In this document: positions 1 through 9,948 of the stretch, in pieces
Position numbering within the stretch: position 1 is the stretch's first letter
Layout of the letters: each line of letters opens with the position of its first letter
Assembly (NCBI GenBank): GCA_039111535.1
Contig: JBCCIM010000031.1
Span: 1 to 41,353, forward strand
DNA length: 41,353 bases
From: Bacteroidota bacterium
GTDB taxonomy: Bacteria > Bacteroidota > Rhodothermia > Rhodothermales > JAHQVL01
Direction of reading: 5' to 3'
Translations under genes and position numbers: made by a program
Notes under the pieces: generated by a model
The model's database searches: none
What the model saw: the letters and a program-made list of their open reading frames with translations, nothing else
What the model was told of the DNA's origin: nothing

Positions 1-3000
1 AGCAATCCATCTGTGGAGAAGGTAAAGCCTGCAACAGGCGCCTGGTTGCCACCAGCATCAACGCCTTCACCCGTCAGATCAACGGTCTGTGAGGCGTTGG
101 TACCGTCGTGGTCAAATACCAGCTGTGCTGTTTTTGGACCGGTACCCGTGCTGCCGTCGAGTTCAATGATCTCAATTGCTGCAATAGTTGAAGGCCGGTT
201 GTTTACCAGCGGCATAGCGATCGTCAACGTGGCATCTCCTGCAGTCAGCGTAGTGCTGTGCATGATGCCGGTGTCACAAACGTTGCCGGCTGCGGCATAG
301 ATGTCGAAATCATCAAGAACAACGACGTCTTCAACAACCACATCGAAGATGCGGCCGCCAACAGAACAGCGCGAGTTCTCGTTGAAGTACATCCGTACTT
401 CGTAATCATTACCTGCCGTTACCGGGAAGTCCCACGTCATGTCAGGCGCTGCTTTAGCGGCATCGCGACGGACAGACTGGAAGATTTCCATTGGCGTGCC
501 GGCTGGCACTGAAGCGTCCAGTGTTACCACATCTGTGTGCGTTTCAACTTGCGTATCCGTCACATTCACAAATGCAGATGGATTGGCATCAGAGTCTTCC
601 GTGAAGTCTCCAACAACAGCTCCACCACCGTTTATTTTGTAGATAACCGTGCTGGCAAGCGGTGTGCTGATGGAAGAAGGAGAGAAGGTCACATTAACCG
701 TCTCCTGTCCACCTGCAAGTACTGTAAATGTGCTTGCTGCATCGTGTGCAAATTCTGCAGCATCGTCACCCGTAAGTGATACGCTGGTTACGTCAACATC
801 TGCATCACCCGTGTTGGTCAGCGTTACAGCAACGGGTGCTGAAGTTGAGCCAACCTCAATCTGGCCGAAGTCGATGCTGAGCGGCGAAGCAGTTAGCGTT
901 GAACCACCGCCGGTGCCGCCATCTTCAACGATGAGGCTCCGCTGGTTGATGCCGATACCTGTTTCGGTCTGCACCGTACCTGATGGCCAGGTCACCGTTA
1001 CGCTCACAATTGAGCTTGCGGTGCCGAGGCCGAAGTAGCCACCGATGTCGTCGCCCGCGCCAAGGCTCGAGCCGCTACGCACTTCGTGGTACTGGGTTAC
1101 GCCATCATTCGTCTCTACTTCGATCTTCGCGCCAATACCATCGCGGTTACTCGTCACACCCTGGAGATCGATGATCGCCCAGTTGTTGAAGTTCGCGTTG
1201 TCATTACGGAAGAGCTGCATCTGACCTTCGTAGTTCACGATGAACATGTCCGGGTCACCGTCTGCATCATAGTCTGCAAACGCGCTCGTACGGGTACGCT
1301 CCTGCGTATCCAGACCACCACTGTTGGTCGATACATCTGCAAACGTACCGTCGCCGTTGTTCTGGTAGAGATACGAGTTCATATCCGTCTGCAGATCCTG
1401 CATACCGCCGGCTGCAACGTAGAGGTCAAGCCAGCCATCGAGGTCGTAGTCGAAGAAGTTGGCACCCCAGGTAATGTTGTCGTTATCTACGCCAGCTGCA
1501 TCAGTGCGCTCGAAGTAGGTTGTCAGATCGTTGCGCAGCAGCACACCGCCGGCGCGTACGTTGGCTGACGTCGGGCTCGTGCCACCGTTGTCGGTGAAGT
1601 AGAGGTCCGTGTCAAGGTCGCGGTCATAGTCACCCATGGCCAGACCCATACCCTGCTGACACCAGTCTGCTTCGATTGAAGCGCTGATCTCCGTGAAGGT
1701 CCAGTCCGTTGCGCCGTCGGTACCGCCGTCGTTACGGAAGAACTCCGTCGGGTCGGTGTTCGACGTTGGACAGTCGTTCACTTTGAATACGTCAAGGTCA
1801 CCGTCTTTATCGAAGTCGGTGAATCCACCCACAAAGCTGCGGCCTTCGCGGTCAACGCCCATCAACATGTCCGATACGTCGGTAAACGTACCATCGCCAT
1901 TGTTGTGGAAGATGTAGTCCTGGCCGTTGATGCCGTCAAACGTGGCACCTGATACTGCCGTGTGGTTGGCGATGTAGAGGTCTACAAAGCCGTCATTGTC
2001 ATAGTCACCAAATGAGGCTGAGGATGCGCGGTGCTCCAGCAGCGCGTCGATGCCTGAGCCGGCTGTGATGTCGGTGAATGTGCCGTCGCCGTTGTTGCGA
2101 TAGAGTACGTCTTCGCCGCCATTGGCAAGGAAGAGGTCTTTGTCGCCATCGTTGTCGATGTCAGCTACAACCACACCACCACCGTCGCCCGTTGCGTCTT
2201 CGACGCCGGCTGCGGCAGCCATGTTGGTGAAGGTCCCGTCACCGTTGTTGCTCCACAGGAAGTTCGCCTGTGTACGCATCGTGGTGTAGAGGTCCATGTC
2301 GCCATCGAGGTCGTAGTCAAACCAGGCGGCACCAGTACCTTTACGCGGATCGCCTACGACTGGGAAAAGGTCCCCGTCGTGCGTGGCTGATACGCCGGCA
2401 GCTACCGATACGTCTGTGAACAGACCAGCAACACCGCTGGGTTCTGTAACGTTGATCATCTGGTTGACGCCTACGCTTGTCAGGTTAGATACCTGACCAG
2501 ATGGCCAGAAAATGTCTACGTTGTCTGCTGTTGTTGCAGTACCCAGACCAAATTCGAGCACCAGTTCATTCTGCGAGTGTGCACTCACAGCACCTTTGAT
2601 CTGGCGCATCCGCTCAACACCGCCGGCAGTAACTTTAACAAGCGCGTTGATGGCGCCAGTGTTACTCTGGGTTGCGTCGAGATTAACCTGGAGGTAGTTG
2701 TTGCTGTTTGAGGTAATGTTCTCATACAGGTGCATACCAAAGCCGTCGTGGATCACAACGATGTCCTGGTCGCCATCACGGTCATAGTCTGCTGCCGCGA
2801 GGCCGCGAGAGCTACCGCCAAATGCAGGCAGACCTGCAGAGCCGGTAATGTTGGTAAACGTACCGTCTCCATCGTTGTGATAGAGAATCGGGTCGCCTGT
2901 CCCTACAAGTAGATCTTCAAAACCATCCTGGTCAAAGTCGACAAAAACGATACCCCAGGAACCACCGCCGGTGATGCCGGCTGCAGGCGCTGAGTTTTCG

Positions 3001-4049
3001 TTCCATGTGCCATCAGCATTACCGGTGTAGAACGGGTTGCCTTCAGCGACAGGTTCGTTGCCTGGATCAGGCAGGTCGGTCATGTAGATATCCCAGTCGC
3101 CATCAAGGTCGATGTCGGCAAGGTCGATGCCCATACCAGCGCCTGAATCATCACCAATACCCGGCATAGAAGTAACCATCTCGGTGAAGGTACCATCGCC
3201 GTTGTTGCGGAACTGCTGGTCATGATGCCAGGGTGATGCATCGTGAACGTTGGTCACGTAGATATCCGGAAACAGGTCGTTCGGGTCCATCAGGCCGGCA
3301 AAAGCAGTCAGCGTCGGACGGTACCAGTCAACATCCGTTTCAGGATTCACACCACTGGCGACGGTAACGTTGGTAAACGTGCCGTCGCAGTTATTCATGT
3401 ACAGGGCATTGTTATTGCTTGGCATACCCCCTTCGAAGAACACCATATTGCCTACAAAGAGGTCAATACAGCTGTCGAGGTTGTAATCCAGCCAGGCAGC
3501 GGTAAGACTTTGGTGTCCGGGATCGCTGCCAAAAGGAACAGCTGGCAGGTTGTCTACGCCGGCGGCTGCAGCCACATCAATAAACATTGGGGTGCTTTCT
3601 GCACCACCATTTTCTACCCACTGATTTTGCCACAGCACGTTGGCTTCCCCATCAGGGTTACCGAGGCTGTTGTTCATCGTGATGTAGATATCCATGTCGC
3701 CATCATTGTCGTAGTCGGCAAAGTTGGCGGCCGTTTTTTCTTCATTCGAGATTGAAGGCAGGATGGCATCTTTGTTTGTAAACGTTCCATCCTGGTTATT
3801 CAGGAACAGATGAACGTCCATACCTGCGCCGTTTGTGGCGAAGATATCGGGCCATCCGTCGTTGTTGTAATCCACCCAGATCACGCCAAGTCCGTGCGCA
3901 TGTCCGGTGTCGTAGAGCTCTGTATCCAGGCCGGCGGCTACACTTGATTCCTGAAAAGAAACCTGTGCAAACGCTTGTGTGGTCAGAAGAGACCAGGCTA
4001 CAAAGAACAGAAGCGGGATTACACCTCTGGTAGCAAGTTTTTTAAACAT
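1..4049 (-). CDS. Giant FG-GAP/VCBS-ASPIC/UnbV surface protein, C-terminus cut by window edge
   Basis: The frame is open from an ATG at 4049 to the window edge (1349 codons, no stop). It opens with a signal peptide (MFKKLATRGVIPLLFF..., cleavage likely after AFA, about residue 28). Two blocks of seven Asp-rich loops follow, of the type DYDNDGDMDIYI, each closed by an ASPIC/UnbV domain (about residues 450-536 and 955-1043). Then come an ASH/choice-of-anchor-D-like domain with the motif VDFGQIEVGSTSAPV, a malectin-like domain (about 1135-1310) with the cysteines SRCS and NVCDTG, and the first strand of a PKD domain at the edge. By family knowledge VCBS repeats fold into calcium-binding beta-propellers, and malectin and PKD domains are common in exported adhesins. 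The paralogues at 4273 and 26213 end in a T9SS tail, so this one probably does too. The first propeller is divergent, with longer inserts and few WCQNGMG-like motifs. A role in cell-surface binding or adhesion is inferred; no catalytic residues were recognised. Confidence 0.9.
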   Translation of the reverse strand, partial: MFKKLATRGVIPLLFFVAWSLLTTQAFAQVSFQESSVAAGLDTELYDTGHAHGLGVIWVDYNNDGWPDIFATNGAGMDVHLFLNNQDGTFTNKDAILPSISNEEKTAANFADYDNDGDMDIYITMNNSLGNPDGEANVLWQNQWVENGGAESTPMFIDVAAAAGVDNLPAVPFGSDPGHQSLTAAWLDYNLDSCIDLFVGNMVFFEGGMPSNNNALYMNNCDGTFTNVTVASGVNPETDVDWYRPTLTAFAGLMDPNDLFPDIYVTNVHDASPWHHDQQFRNNGDGTFTEMVTSMPGIGDDSGAGMGIDLADIDLDGDWDIYMTDLPDPGNEPVAEGNPFYTGNADGTWNENSAPAAGITGGGSWGIVFVDFDQDGFEDLLVGTGDPILYHNDGDGTFTNITGSAGLPAFGGSSRGLAAADYDRDGDQDIVVIHDGFGMHLYENITSNSNNYLQVNLDATQSNTGAINALVKVTAGGVERMRQIKGAVSAHSQNELVLEFGLGTATTADNVDIFWPSGQVSNLTSVGVNQMINVTEPSGVAGLFTDVSVAAGVSATHDGDLFPVVGDPRKGTGAAWFDYDLDGDMDLYTTMRTQANFLWSNNGDGTFTNMAAAAGVEDATGDGGGVVVADIDNDGDKDLFLANGGEDVLYRNNGDGTFTDITAGSGIDALLEHRASSASFGDYDNDGFVDLYIANHTAVSGATFDGINGQDYIFHNNGDGTFTDVSDMLMGVDREGRSFVGGFTDFDKDGDLDVFKVNDCPTSNTDPTEFFRNDGGTDGATDWTFTEISASIEADWCQQGMGLAMGDYDRDLDTDLYFTDNGGTSPTSANVRAGGVLLRNDLTTYFERTDAAGVDNDNITWGANFFDYDLDGWLDLYVAAGGMQDLQTDMNSYLYQNNGDGTFADVSTNSGGLDTQERTRTSAFADYDADGDPDMFIVNYEGQMQLFRNDNANFNNWAIIDLQGVTSNRDGIGAKIEVETNDGVTQYHEVRSGSSLGAGDDIGGYFGLGTASSIVSVTVTWPSGTVQTETGIGINQRSLIVEDGGTGGGSTLTASPLSIDFGQIEVGSTSAPVAVTLTNTGDADVDVTSVSLTGDDAAEFAHDAASTFTVLAGGQETVNVTFSPSSISTPLASTVIYKINGGGAVVGDFTEDSDANPSAFVNVTDTQVETHTDVVTLDASVPAGTPMEIFQSVRRDAAKAAPDMTWDFPVTAGNDYEVRMYFNENSRCSVGGRIFDVVVEDVVVLDDFDIYAAAGNVCDTGIMHSTTLTAGDATLTIAMPLVNNRPSTIAAIEIIELDGSTGTGPKTAQLVFDHDGTNASQTVDLTGEGVDAGGNQAPVAGFTFSTDGL

Positions 4050-4188
4050 ATCGAAATATTTGATCTAGAAAATTCTTGAGCGAGTTGCTTTTGCGAGCAG
4101 ACGGAATTGCGTTCCAAAACAATCATCGTTGCAATTTCTCGCTGCACATTGTTTGCAGCTGAGTCGTCGGCGAACCCGAGAAGCGGAA

Positions 4189-4232
4189 GATCGAAGGGAA
4201 GGGTGACATTGTACCACCCTTCCCGCTCGATC
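4189..4232 (-). terminator. Probable transcription terminator hairpin
   Basis: A long stem pairs 4189-4205 with 4214-4232, interrupted by a small bulge, around a loop of about 8 bases. It lies about 40 bases past the stop of the giant gene ending at 4273 and before the start of the next minus-strand gene at 4049. The tract after the stem on the minus strand is only moderately T-rich, so it may instead be a stabilising 3' hairpin. Confidence 0.6.
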
Positions 4233-4272
4233 TGCTTTCAATCGTCGGGCAAGTATGTCGAAGGACACACTT

Positions 4273-7200
4273 TTACTTCATGAGCAACATGGTATTGGTT
4301 TGGGTAAAGGATCCGGCTTTAATCCGATAGAGATAAATGCCACTTGCAACAGGAGCGCCTGCGTCATTTCGCCCATTCCACTGGGTTTCATAACGGCCGG
4401 CAGCAAGCTGTCCATTCATCAGTGTAGCAATGCGGCGACCCATCGTGTCGTACACTTCAAGGGTTACCCCTGCTTCTTCCGGCAACGCAAACTTGATGGT
4501 AGTTGCAGGATTGAACGGATTCGGATAGTTGTCTTCCAGCGCGTACTCGGTTGGCAGATCAACAGATGCGCCCTGCAGGGTCAGCATGTCTTTGTTAAGT
4601 CCACCATTCTTCGCTGCAGCTACAGCACCTGAACGCGGGCTTTCAGCAGGACCCTGTCCGGTTGGGACAAAGTTGATGTCGGTTGTTAACACAACTTTGT
4701 CTACGTAAGCGCCATCTTCGCGCATCCAGACATTCACTGTATTAACACCGCCGGCTGTAATACCCATCGTCAGCACATTGCCTTTGGAGTTCACATTCAC
4801 CCAGTTCCAGGAGCCAATGGTAGAAGATTCCATTTTACTCGCTGAAGGGAAATCGTTAAGACCCATGTGGATGGTATTGTCCACAACGGCTGGTGCAAAG
4901 ATACGTGCCCATACGAAGTAAGAGCCGGTAGTCGTGAAGTCGACTTCATACGTCATTACCGGGCTATTGCCTACGCTGGACTTCTTCAGGTTGGTACCTG
5001 TGTTTGGCGTGGTTACCATTGCACTGGTTCCGCTGTAATCAGCCTGATCGGTTGAAGTGATCCACTCGTGATCGCTACGCGGTTCATTGTTCAGGAAGTT
5101 TTCTGCTTCCATTACAACCATGCCACCTTCTTCAACAAAAGGTCCGATTGCATTCGGATCAGCGACATTGACATCCTGCGTAGCGCTACCTGTAGCACCC
5201 TGGTCGTCTGTAACGGTCAATGTAACCGTGTAGATACCGTAAGCACCGTATGCGTGCGTTGGGCTCTGGGTGGTGGATGTATTGCCATCACCAAAGTCCC
5301 AGCTCCAGCTTACTACGCTGCCATCGCTGTCTGTACTGGCATCTGTATATTCAACGCTCAGGTCGTTAACAGAAGCTGTGAAGACTGCGGTTGGCGCAAC
5401 GTTGCCGTCACTTACCGTAACCTGTTGGCTTGTGCTACCGGTTGCCCCGAGGTCATCAGTGACCGTGAGCGTAACCGTGTAGGTGCCGCTGGCAGCATAC
5501 GTGATGTCAGGATTCTGTCCGGTTGATGTGTTGCCATCACCAAAGTCCCAGTCCCAACCGGCGATTGTGCCATCGCTGTCGGAGCTACCATCAGTGAAGC
5601 TCGCCTGGAGACCTGTCGTTGTGAAGGTAAAGGCTGCCGTTGGTGCGTTGTTGCCGCTACCGTCGGTAGTTGCTTCACCCATCAGGTCAGCGTTAACAGC
5701 AGGGTTGGATCCCGTGTGAGATACCACCAGCTGCGCGGAGCGCGGATCGCTTGTGCCACCGCCGCCGGCGCCCAGGATTTCAAATCCTGTGACCAGTGAA
5801 GGCCGGCCATTGACGAGCGGGAAGTCGATATCGAGGTTGCCGTCGGTTGGCGTTACGGTGAAGGACCGCATGATACCAACGTTACAGGCGTTGCCGGCTT
5901 CGGTGAAAATATCGAAGTCGTCCAATACCAGGTTACCTTCGATTTCAACGTCGAAGAGGCGGTTACCTGAAGAACAACGCGACATTTCAGCGAAGAAGAG
6001 GCGTACCTCAATTTCTTCACCTGCGGTTACAGGGAAGTCCCATTCCATTTTCGGATCGTTCTTCGTAGCGTCGCGACGCGCAGATTTGAACAGATCGTCT
6101 GGCGTTTCAGCCGGAACAGATGCATCGATTGTTGGCGTAACTGCGTCAGTTTCGATTGACGTAGCACCTGGCAATACGTAAGGTGACACATTGGTGTCTG
6201 AGTCTTCTTCCCAGTCACCAAGCAGATCGCCACCCGCGTTAACGCGGTAGAGCACGCCTTCAGGCAACAGGCTAGGCGCTGCGGCCTCCTGTGGCGAGAA
6301 GGTTACGTTGAACGTGCCCGTGGCACCACCAGAGAGCGTGATCGGACCAGAGAAGTCGTGGCTGAAGTCCGTTGCATCAGCGCCCGAGATCGAAACGTCG
6401 GTTACGTCGATGGCATCAACACCATTGTTCGTCATGGTCATTTCTACAGGTGCAGAAGAAGAACCAACTTCAACAGCGTCAAAGTCGACGCTCAGTGGCG
6501 AGAGTGCCAGTGTTGAGGTAGCTGTTCCATCTTCTACAACGAGATGACGCTGGTTAATGCCCAGGCCGGATACGTTCTGTACCGTACCTGAAGGCCATGT
6601 GATCTGCAGGTTCGAGATTGAACCGTTGTTGCCAATACCGAAGTAGGCAGCAACATCATCGCCGGCGCCAAGGCTGGAGCCACTGCGAATCTCGAAATGC
6701 TGTGTTACACCGTCTGGTGTGCTCAGCTCAAGGCGTGCACCAATACCGTCGCGGTTGCTGCTTACACCCTGGAGATCAATTGTCAACCAGTTGTTGCCAT
6801 TGTTGTTGTCGTTTCTGAAAAGCTTGACAGGCTGGTTGTAGTTCACGATGAACATGTCGAGGTCGCCGTCACCATCGTAGTCTGCATAAGCAGAAGTACG
6901 GGTGTTGGAACCGTCATCCATGCCACCAGCTGTGCTGGATACGTCAGAGAACGTGCCGTCGCCGTCGTTTTTCCAGAGAATGTTTTCTACAACGTTCTCC
7001 GGAGCCATGGCGCCACCAACCATAAAGAGGTCTTGCCAGCCGTCGAGGTCGTAGTCAAAGAAGTTGGCACCCCACGAGAAGTGGTTGTTGTCAACCTGCG
7101 CTGCATCGGTCGTCTCGGTAAAGGTACCGTTGTCGTTGCGAAGCAGTACAGCACCCACGCGCTTGGAAGCGTCTGGATACTCGGTTGTGGTTGCGCCATT

Positions 7201-9618
7201 GTCTGTGAAGAAGAAGTCCATCCAACCGTCACGGTTGTAGTCGCCCGTAGCGAGGCCCATACCGTTCTGGCACCAGTCGGTATTGGTTGCATCAGACACT
7301 TCCGTGAACGTCCAGTCAGTTGTGCCATTGGTGCCTCCATCATTACGGAAGAGACGCATCGGCGCAGAGTTCTGACCAAATGGACAGTCAGCGATCAAGT
7401 ATACATCGAGATCGTTGTCATTGTCGTAATCTGTCCAGCCACTGATAAAGGCGCGTCCCATGCGGTCGCCACCAAGTAGCATGTCAGATACATCGGTGAA
7501 GTTGCCCGTACCGCCATCGTTGTGGAACAGGTAATCCTGCTCGCCGTCGCCGGTGAAGGTCTGGCTGAACGGCATGTGATGTGATACATAGAGGTCAAGG
7601 AAACCATCCTGGTCATAATCGCCCCAGGAAGCAGACGTACCGCGGCGCTCTTCTGACGCCTCGAGACCTGATCCTGTAAAGATGTTGGTGAATGTGCCAT
7701 CACAATTGTTCTCGTAGAAGGCATCACCATTTGAGTTGGCCAGGTAGAGGTCAACACAACCGTCGTTGTTGTAGTCGGCCACTGCTACACCTGAACCGTC
7801 GTTGCCGGCATCCTGAACGCCCGCAGCCGCAGCTACATCAGTGAAGCTTCCACCATTGTTTTCGAACAGGTGGTTTGCACCGGTACGGTTGGTCATGTAA
7901 AGGTCGAGATCGCCATCCTGGTCGTAATCAAACCAGGCAGCACCTGTACCAATGGCCATGTCGCCTGTCTGGTCGCCTACGTGTGATACGTTGAGGCCGG
8001 CAGAGCTGGTCACATCGGTAAAGAGGTCGTTTCCACCACCGGTTGAACTGGACTCTACAACCAGAATACGCTGGTTGATGCCCACGCCACTTACCGTCTG
8101 CACGGTCCCTGATGGCCATTCGATGGTCAGGTTAGAAATAGAAGCATCTGAACCAAGGCCGAAGTACGCAGCCACATCATCCCCGCCACCAACGCTCGAA
8201 CCGCTGTGAATCTCGTGTGTCTGCGTGCCACTGCTGGCACTGGTTACAATTACTTTTGCGCCAATACCCTGGCGGTTACTGGTCACACCCTGCAAGTCTA
8301 CGATGAGCCAGTTGTTGCCGTTGCCATTGTCGTTGCGGAAAAGCCGCGCCTGGCCGGCGTAGTTCACGAGGAACAGATCCGGGTCACCATCCTCGTCGTA
8401 GTCAGCGTAAACGCCGGTACGGCCGCGGCCGGTGTCATCCACACCCTGAGCAGCTGATACGTCGGTGAATGTACCGTCGCCATCAGAATGCCAGAGGACA
8501 GACTCTACAGGATCGAAGTTGTTCAGAGAACCAGCTGCCATGAAGAGATCTTCCCAACCATCGAGGTCGTAGTCGAAGAAGTTGGCTCCCCATGAGAAGT
8601 TGAACGAAGAAACGTTGGCAGCATCGGTGGCATCAGACATGGTCGACCCGTTGTTATTCAACAGAATCGTACCCTGACGCTCTAGCCCACCTGAACCAGA
8701 AAGGTTGCCGTTGTCCGTGTAGAAGTAGTCCTGGAAACCGTCTTTGTCGTAGTCACCAACCGCGATACCCATGCCGTTCTGGCACCAGTTTGCATTGGCT
8801 ACATCCGCAACGTTTGTGAAGGTCCAGTCGGTTTCCCCGTTTGTACCGCCGTCATTTCTCCAGAGTCGCATAGGCGCCTGGGCATCAAACGGACAGTCAG
8901 CGATCATGTAGATATCGAGGTCACCGTCGTTGTCATAGTCAGTCCAGCTACCAATAAAGCTTGCTTTTTCGCGGTCATCGCCGAGAAAAGCATCGGTAAC
9001 GTCGGTAAAGGTGCCGTCGCCGTTGTTGTAGTAGAGGTAGTCCTGACCTTTGGATTTGTCGTCGGGTACGTTGGTGCCATCGAGCGGGTAGTGATGCGCT
9101 ACGTACAAATCGACAAAACCGTCGTTGTCGTAGTCTCCCCATGAGGCGGAAGTACCGCGGCGTTCGCCTGACGTTTCAAGGCCAGAGCCGGCATAAACGT
9201 CTGTGAAGGTACCGTCGCAATTGTTCTCAAAGAGCACGTCTTCGATAGAATTTGCGAGGTAAAGGTCGATACAGCCGTCGTTGTTATAGTCGGCTGCAGC
9301 AACGCCGGCGCCATCGTTGCTGGCATCCTGGACACCAGCGGCGGCAGCTACGTCCGTAAACGAGCCAGCGTTGTTTTCAAAAAGAAAGTTTGCGCCTGTG
9401 CGCATGGTCATGTAGAGGTCAAGGTCGCCGTCGTTATCATAGTCAAACCAGGCTGCACCGGTACCTAACCCCATATCAGCTACAGATGCACCATCATGGG
9501 TCACATTGATCCCCACGCTGGATGCGACGTCTGTAAACTGAGCCTGCACATTACTCAATGGCCACAGAAAAGCCACCAGGAGTAATGTGAGAACTGTTGA
9601 GCGTTGAAACTGACACAT
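4273..9618 (-). CDS. Giant FG-GAP/VCBS-ASPIC/UnbV protein with malectin, PKD and T9SS sorting domains
   Basis: This is a 1781-residue exported protein. Its order is: signal peptide (1-27, cleavage after NVQA); seven-loop VCBS propeller; ASPIC/UnbV (about 435-520); second seven-loop propeller; ASPIC/UnbV (about 939-1026); ASH/choice-of-anchor-D-like domain (about 1036-1110); malectin-like domain (about 1121-1283); two PKD domains (about 1322-1402 and 1406-1484, each with WDFGDGNTST); a jelly-roll/CBM-like domain opening VVMEAENF (about 1491-1653); and a T9SS type A tail with YPNPFNPATTIKF (about 1686-1781). The Asp-rich loops (DYDNDGDLDLYM type) match calcium-binding FG-GAP repeats. The start is supported by GGTGAG five bases upstream of the ATG. 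It is closely related in order and sequence to the genes at 1 and 26213. It is probably exported by T9SS and anchored at or released from the cell surface. The binding partner is unknown; polysaccharide or cell contact is inference from the malectin and CBM-like domains. Confidence 0.93.
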   Translation of the reverse strand: MCQFQRSTVLTLLLVAFLWPLSNVQAQFTDVASSVGINVTHDGASVADMGLGTGAAWFDYDNDGDLDLYMTMRTGANFLFENNAGSFTDVAAAAGVQDASNDGAGVAAADYNNDGCIDLYLANSIEDVLFENNCDGTFTDVYAGSGLETSGERRGTSASWGDYDNDGFVDLYVAHHYPLDGTNVPDDKSKGQDYLYYNNGDGTFTDVTDAFLGDDREKASFIGSWTDYDNDGDLDIYMIADCPFDAQAPMRLWRNDGGTNGETDWTFTNVADVANANWCQNGMGIAVGDYDKDGFQDYFYTDNGNLSGSGGLERQGTILLNNNGSTMSDATDAANVSSFNFSWGANFFDYDLDGWEDLFMAAGSLNNFDPVESVLWHSDGDGTFTDVSAAQGVDDTGRGRTGVYADYDEDGDPDLFLVNYAGQARLFRNDNGNGNNWLIVDLQGVTSNRQGIGAKVIVTSASSGTQTHEIHSGSSVGGGDDVAAYFGLGSDASISNLTIEWPSGTVQTVSGVGINQRILVVESSSTGGGNDLFTDVTSSAGLNVSHVGDQTGDMAIGTGAAWFDYDQDGDLDLYMTNRTGANHLFENNGGSFTDVAAAAGVQDAGNDGSGVAVADYNNDGCVDLYLANSNGDAFYENNCDGTFTNIFTGSGLEASEERRGTSASWGDYDQDGFLDLYVSHHMPFSQTFTGDGEQDYLFHNDGGTGNFTDVSDMLLGGDRMGRAFISGWTDYDNDNDLDVYLIADCPFGQNSAPMRLFRNDGGTNGTTDWTFTEVSDATNTDWCQNGMGLATGDYNRDGWMDFFFTDNGATTTEYPDASKRVGAVLLRNDNGTFTETTDAAQVDNNHFSWGANFFDYDLDGWQDLFMVGGAMAPENVVENILWKNDGDGTFSDVSSTAGGMDDGSNTRTSAYADYDGDGDLDMFIVNYNQPVKLFRNDNNNGNNWLTIDLQGVSSNRDGIGARLELSTPDGVTQHFEIRSGSSLGAGDDVAAYFGIGNNGSISNLQITWPSGTVQNVSGLGINQRHLVVEDGTATSTLALSPLSVDFDAVEVGSSSAPVEMTMTNNGVDAIDVTDVSISGADATDFSHDFSGPITLSGGATGTFNVTFSPQEAAAPSLLPEGVLYRVNAGGDLLGDWEEDSDTNVSPYVLPGATSIETDAVTPTIDASVPAETPDDLFKSARRDATKNDPKMEWDFPVTAGEEIEVRLFFAEMSRCSSGNRLFDVEIEGNLVLDDFDIFTEAGNACNVGIMRSFTVTPTDGNLDIDFPLVNGRPSLVTGFEILGAGGGGTSDPRSAQLVVSHTGSNPAVNADLMGEATTDGSGNNAPTAAFTFTTTGLQASFTDGSSDSDGTIAGWDWDFGDGNTSTGQNPDITYAASGTYTVTLTVTDDLGATGSTSQQVTVSDGNVAPTAVFTASVNDLSVEYTDASTDSDGSVVSWSWDFGDGNTSTTQSPTHAYGAYGIYTVTLTVTDDQGATGSATQDVNVADPNAIGPFVEEGGMVVMEAENFLNNEPRSDHEWITSTDQADYSGTSAMVTTPNTGTNLKKSSVGNSPVMTYEVDFTTTGSYFVWARIFAPAVVDNTIHMGLNDFPSASKMESSTIGSWNWVNVNSKGNVLTMGITAGGVNTVNVWMREDGAYVDKVVLTTDINFVPTGQGPAESPRSGAVAAAKNGGLNKDMLTLQGASVDLPTEYALEDNYPNPFNPATTIKFALPEEAGVTLEVYDTMGRRIATLMNGQLAAGRYETQWNGRNDAGAPVASGIYLYRIKAGSFTQTNTMLLMK

Positions 9619-9623
9619 AAGAA

Positions 9624-9641
9624 CTCACCAAATGCTTGCAG
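9624..9641 (-). promoter_or_regulatory. Ribosome-binding site and conserved leader of the giant gene starting at 9618
   Basis: Read on the minus strand, the leader is CTGCAAGCATTTGGTGAG, five bases before the ATG. GGTGAG is the likely Shine-Dalgarno element. Almost the same leader (with CACG inserted) precedes the giant paralogue at 34546, which supports both start choices. Confidence 0.55.
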
Positions 9642-9886
9642 AATGCTGATTCAGGCAGATTTGCGGGAGCACTTTTACCTGTTTCAGCCAGAGAGATTGG
9701 GGGATCGACATAAGGAAGCAAATTGGCCGAGTTTTTTTATAATCCGCACGCCATGGGGGGGCTTCAAATTTGGAGATGAAAAGGCAATTGTAGGTGTGTA
9801 ATGGCGGCTGGTCGCGTCAGCCATTTGTCAGGGGGAGATTTGCGCCAAAGCACCCCGCTCGGGTACACCTTTTGTTTGCGCCAAAC
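9642..9886. other. Intergenic upstream region of the giant gene at 9618
   Basis: This is the main part of a 330-base gap between two minus-strand genes. It should hold the promoter of the giant gene at 9618. I see a short stem (AATGGC/GCCATT near 9802-9828) and an AT-rich stretch near 9735, but no convincing promoter on the minus strand and no coding sequence. Confidence 0.5.
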
Positions 9887-9920
9887 GAAAAAAGGGCACG
9901 GTATTTAGCCGCGCCCTTTC
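9887..9920 (-). terminator. Rho-independent terminator of the beta-helix gene ending at 9949
   Basis: An 11-base-pair stem (9891-9901 with 9909-9919, one G-T pair) encloses a 7-base loop. On the minus strand it is followed by a run of T residues. It sits about 30 bases past the stop of the beta-helix gene ending at 9949, the classic intrinsic-terminator geometry. Confidence 0.85.
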
Positions 9921-9948
9921 GGATTTCCTCCTGTTTGACACCCACCAT

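Noticed and set aside
1086-3755. Plus-strand ORFs of 160 and 170 residues in the first 4 kb
   Set aside because: They are shadows of the minus-strand propeller gene, which is open over the whole stretch.
6697-7479. A 260-residue ORF on the plus strand opposite the giant gene at 4273
   Set aside because: It is the mirror of Asp-rich repeats; its translation (VVVIVV-rich, low complexity) has no domain, and the opposite frame is a continuous gene with recognisable domains.
9730-9746. TATAAT on the plus strand as a promoter
   Set aside because: There is no suitable -35 box at the right distance and no plus-strand gene downstream.
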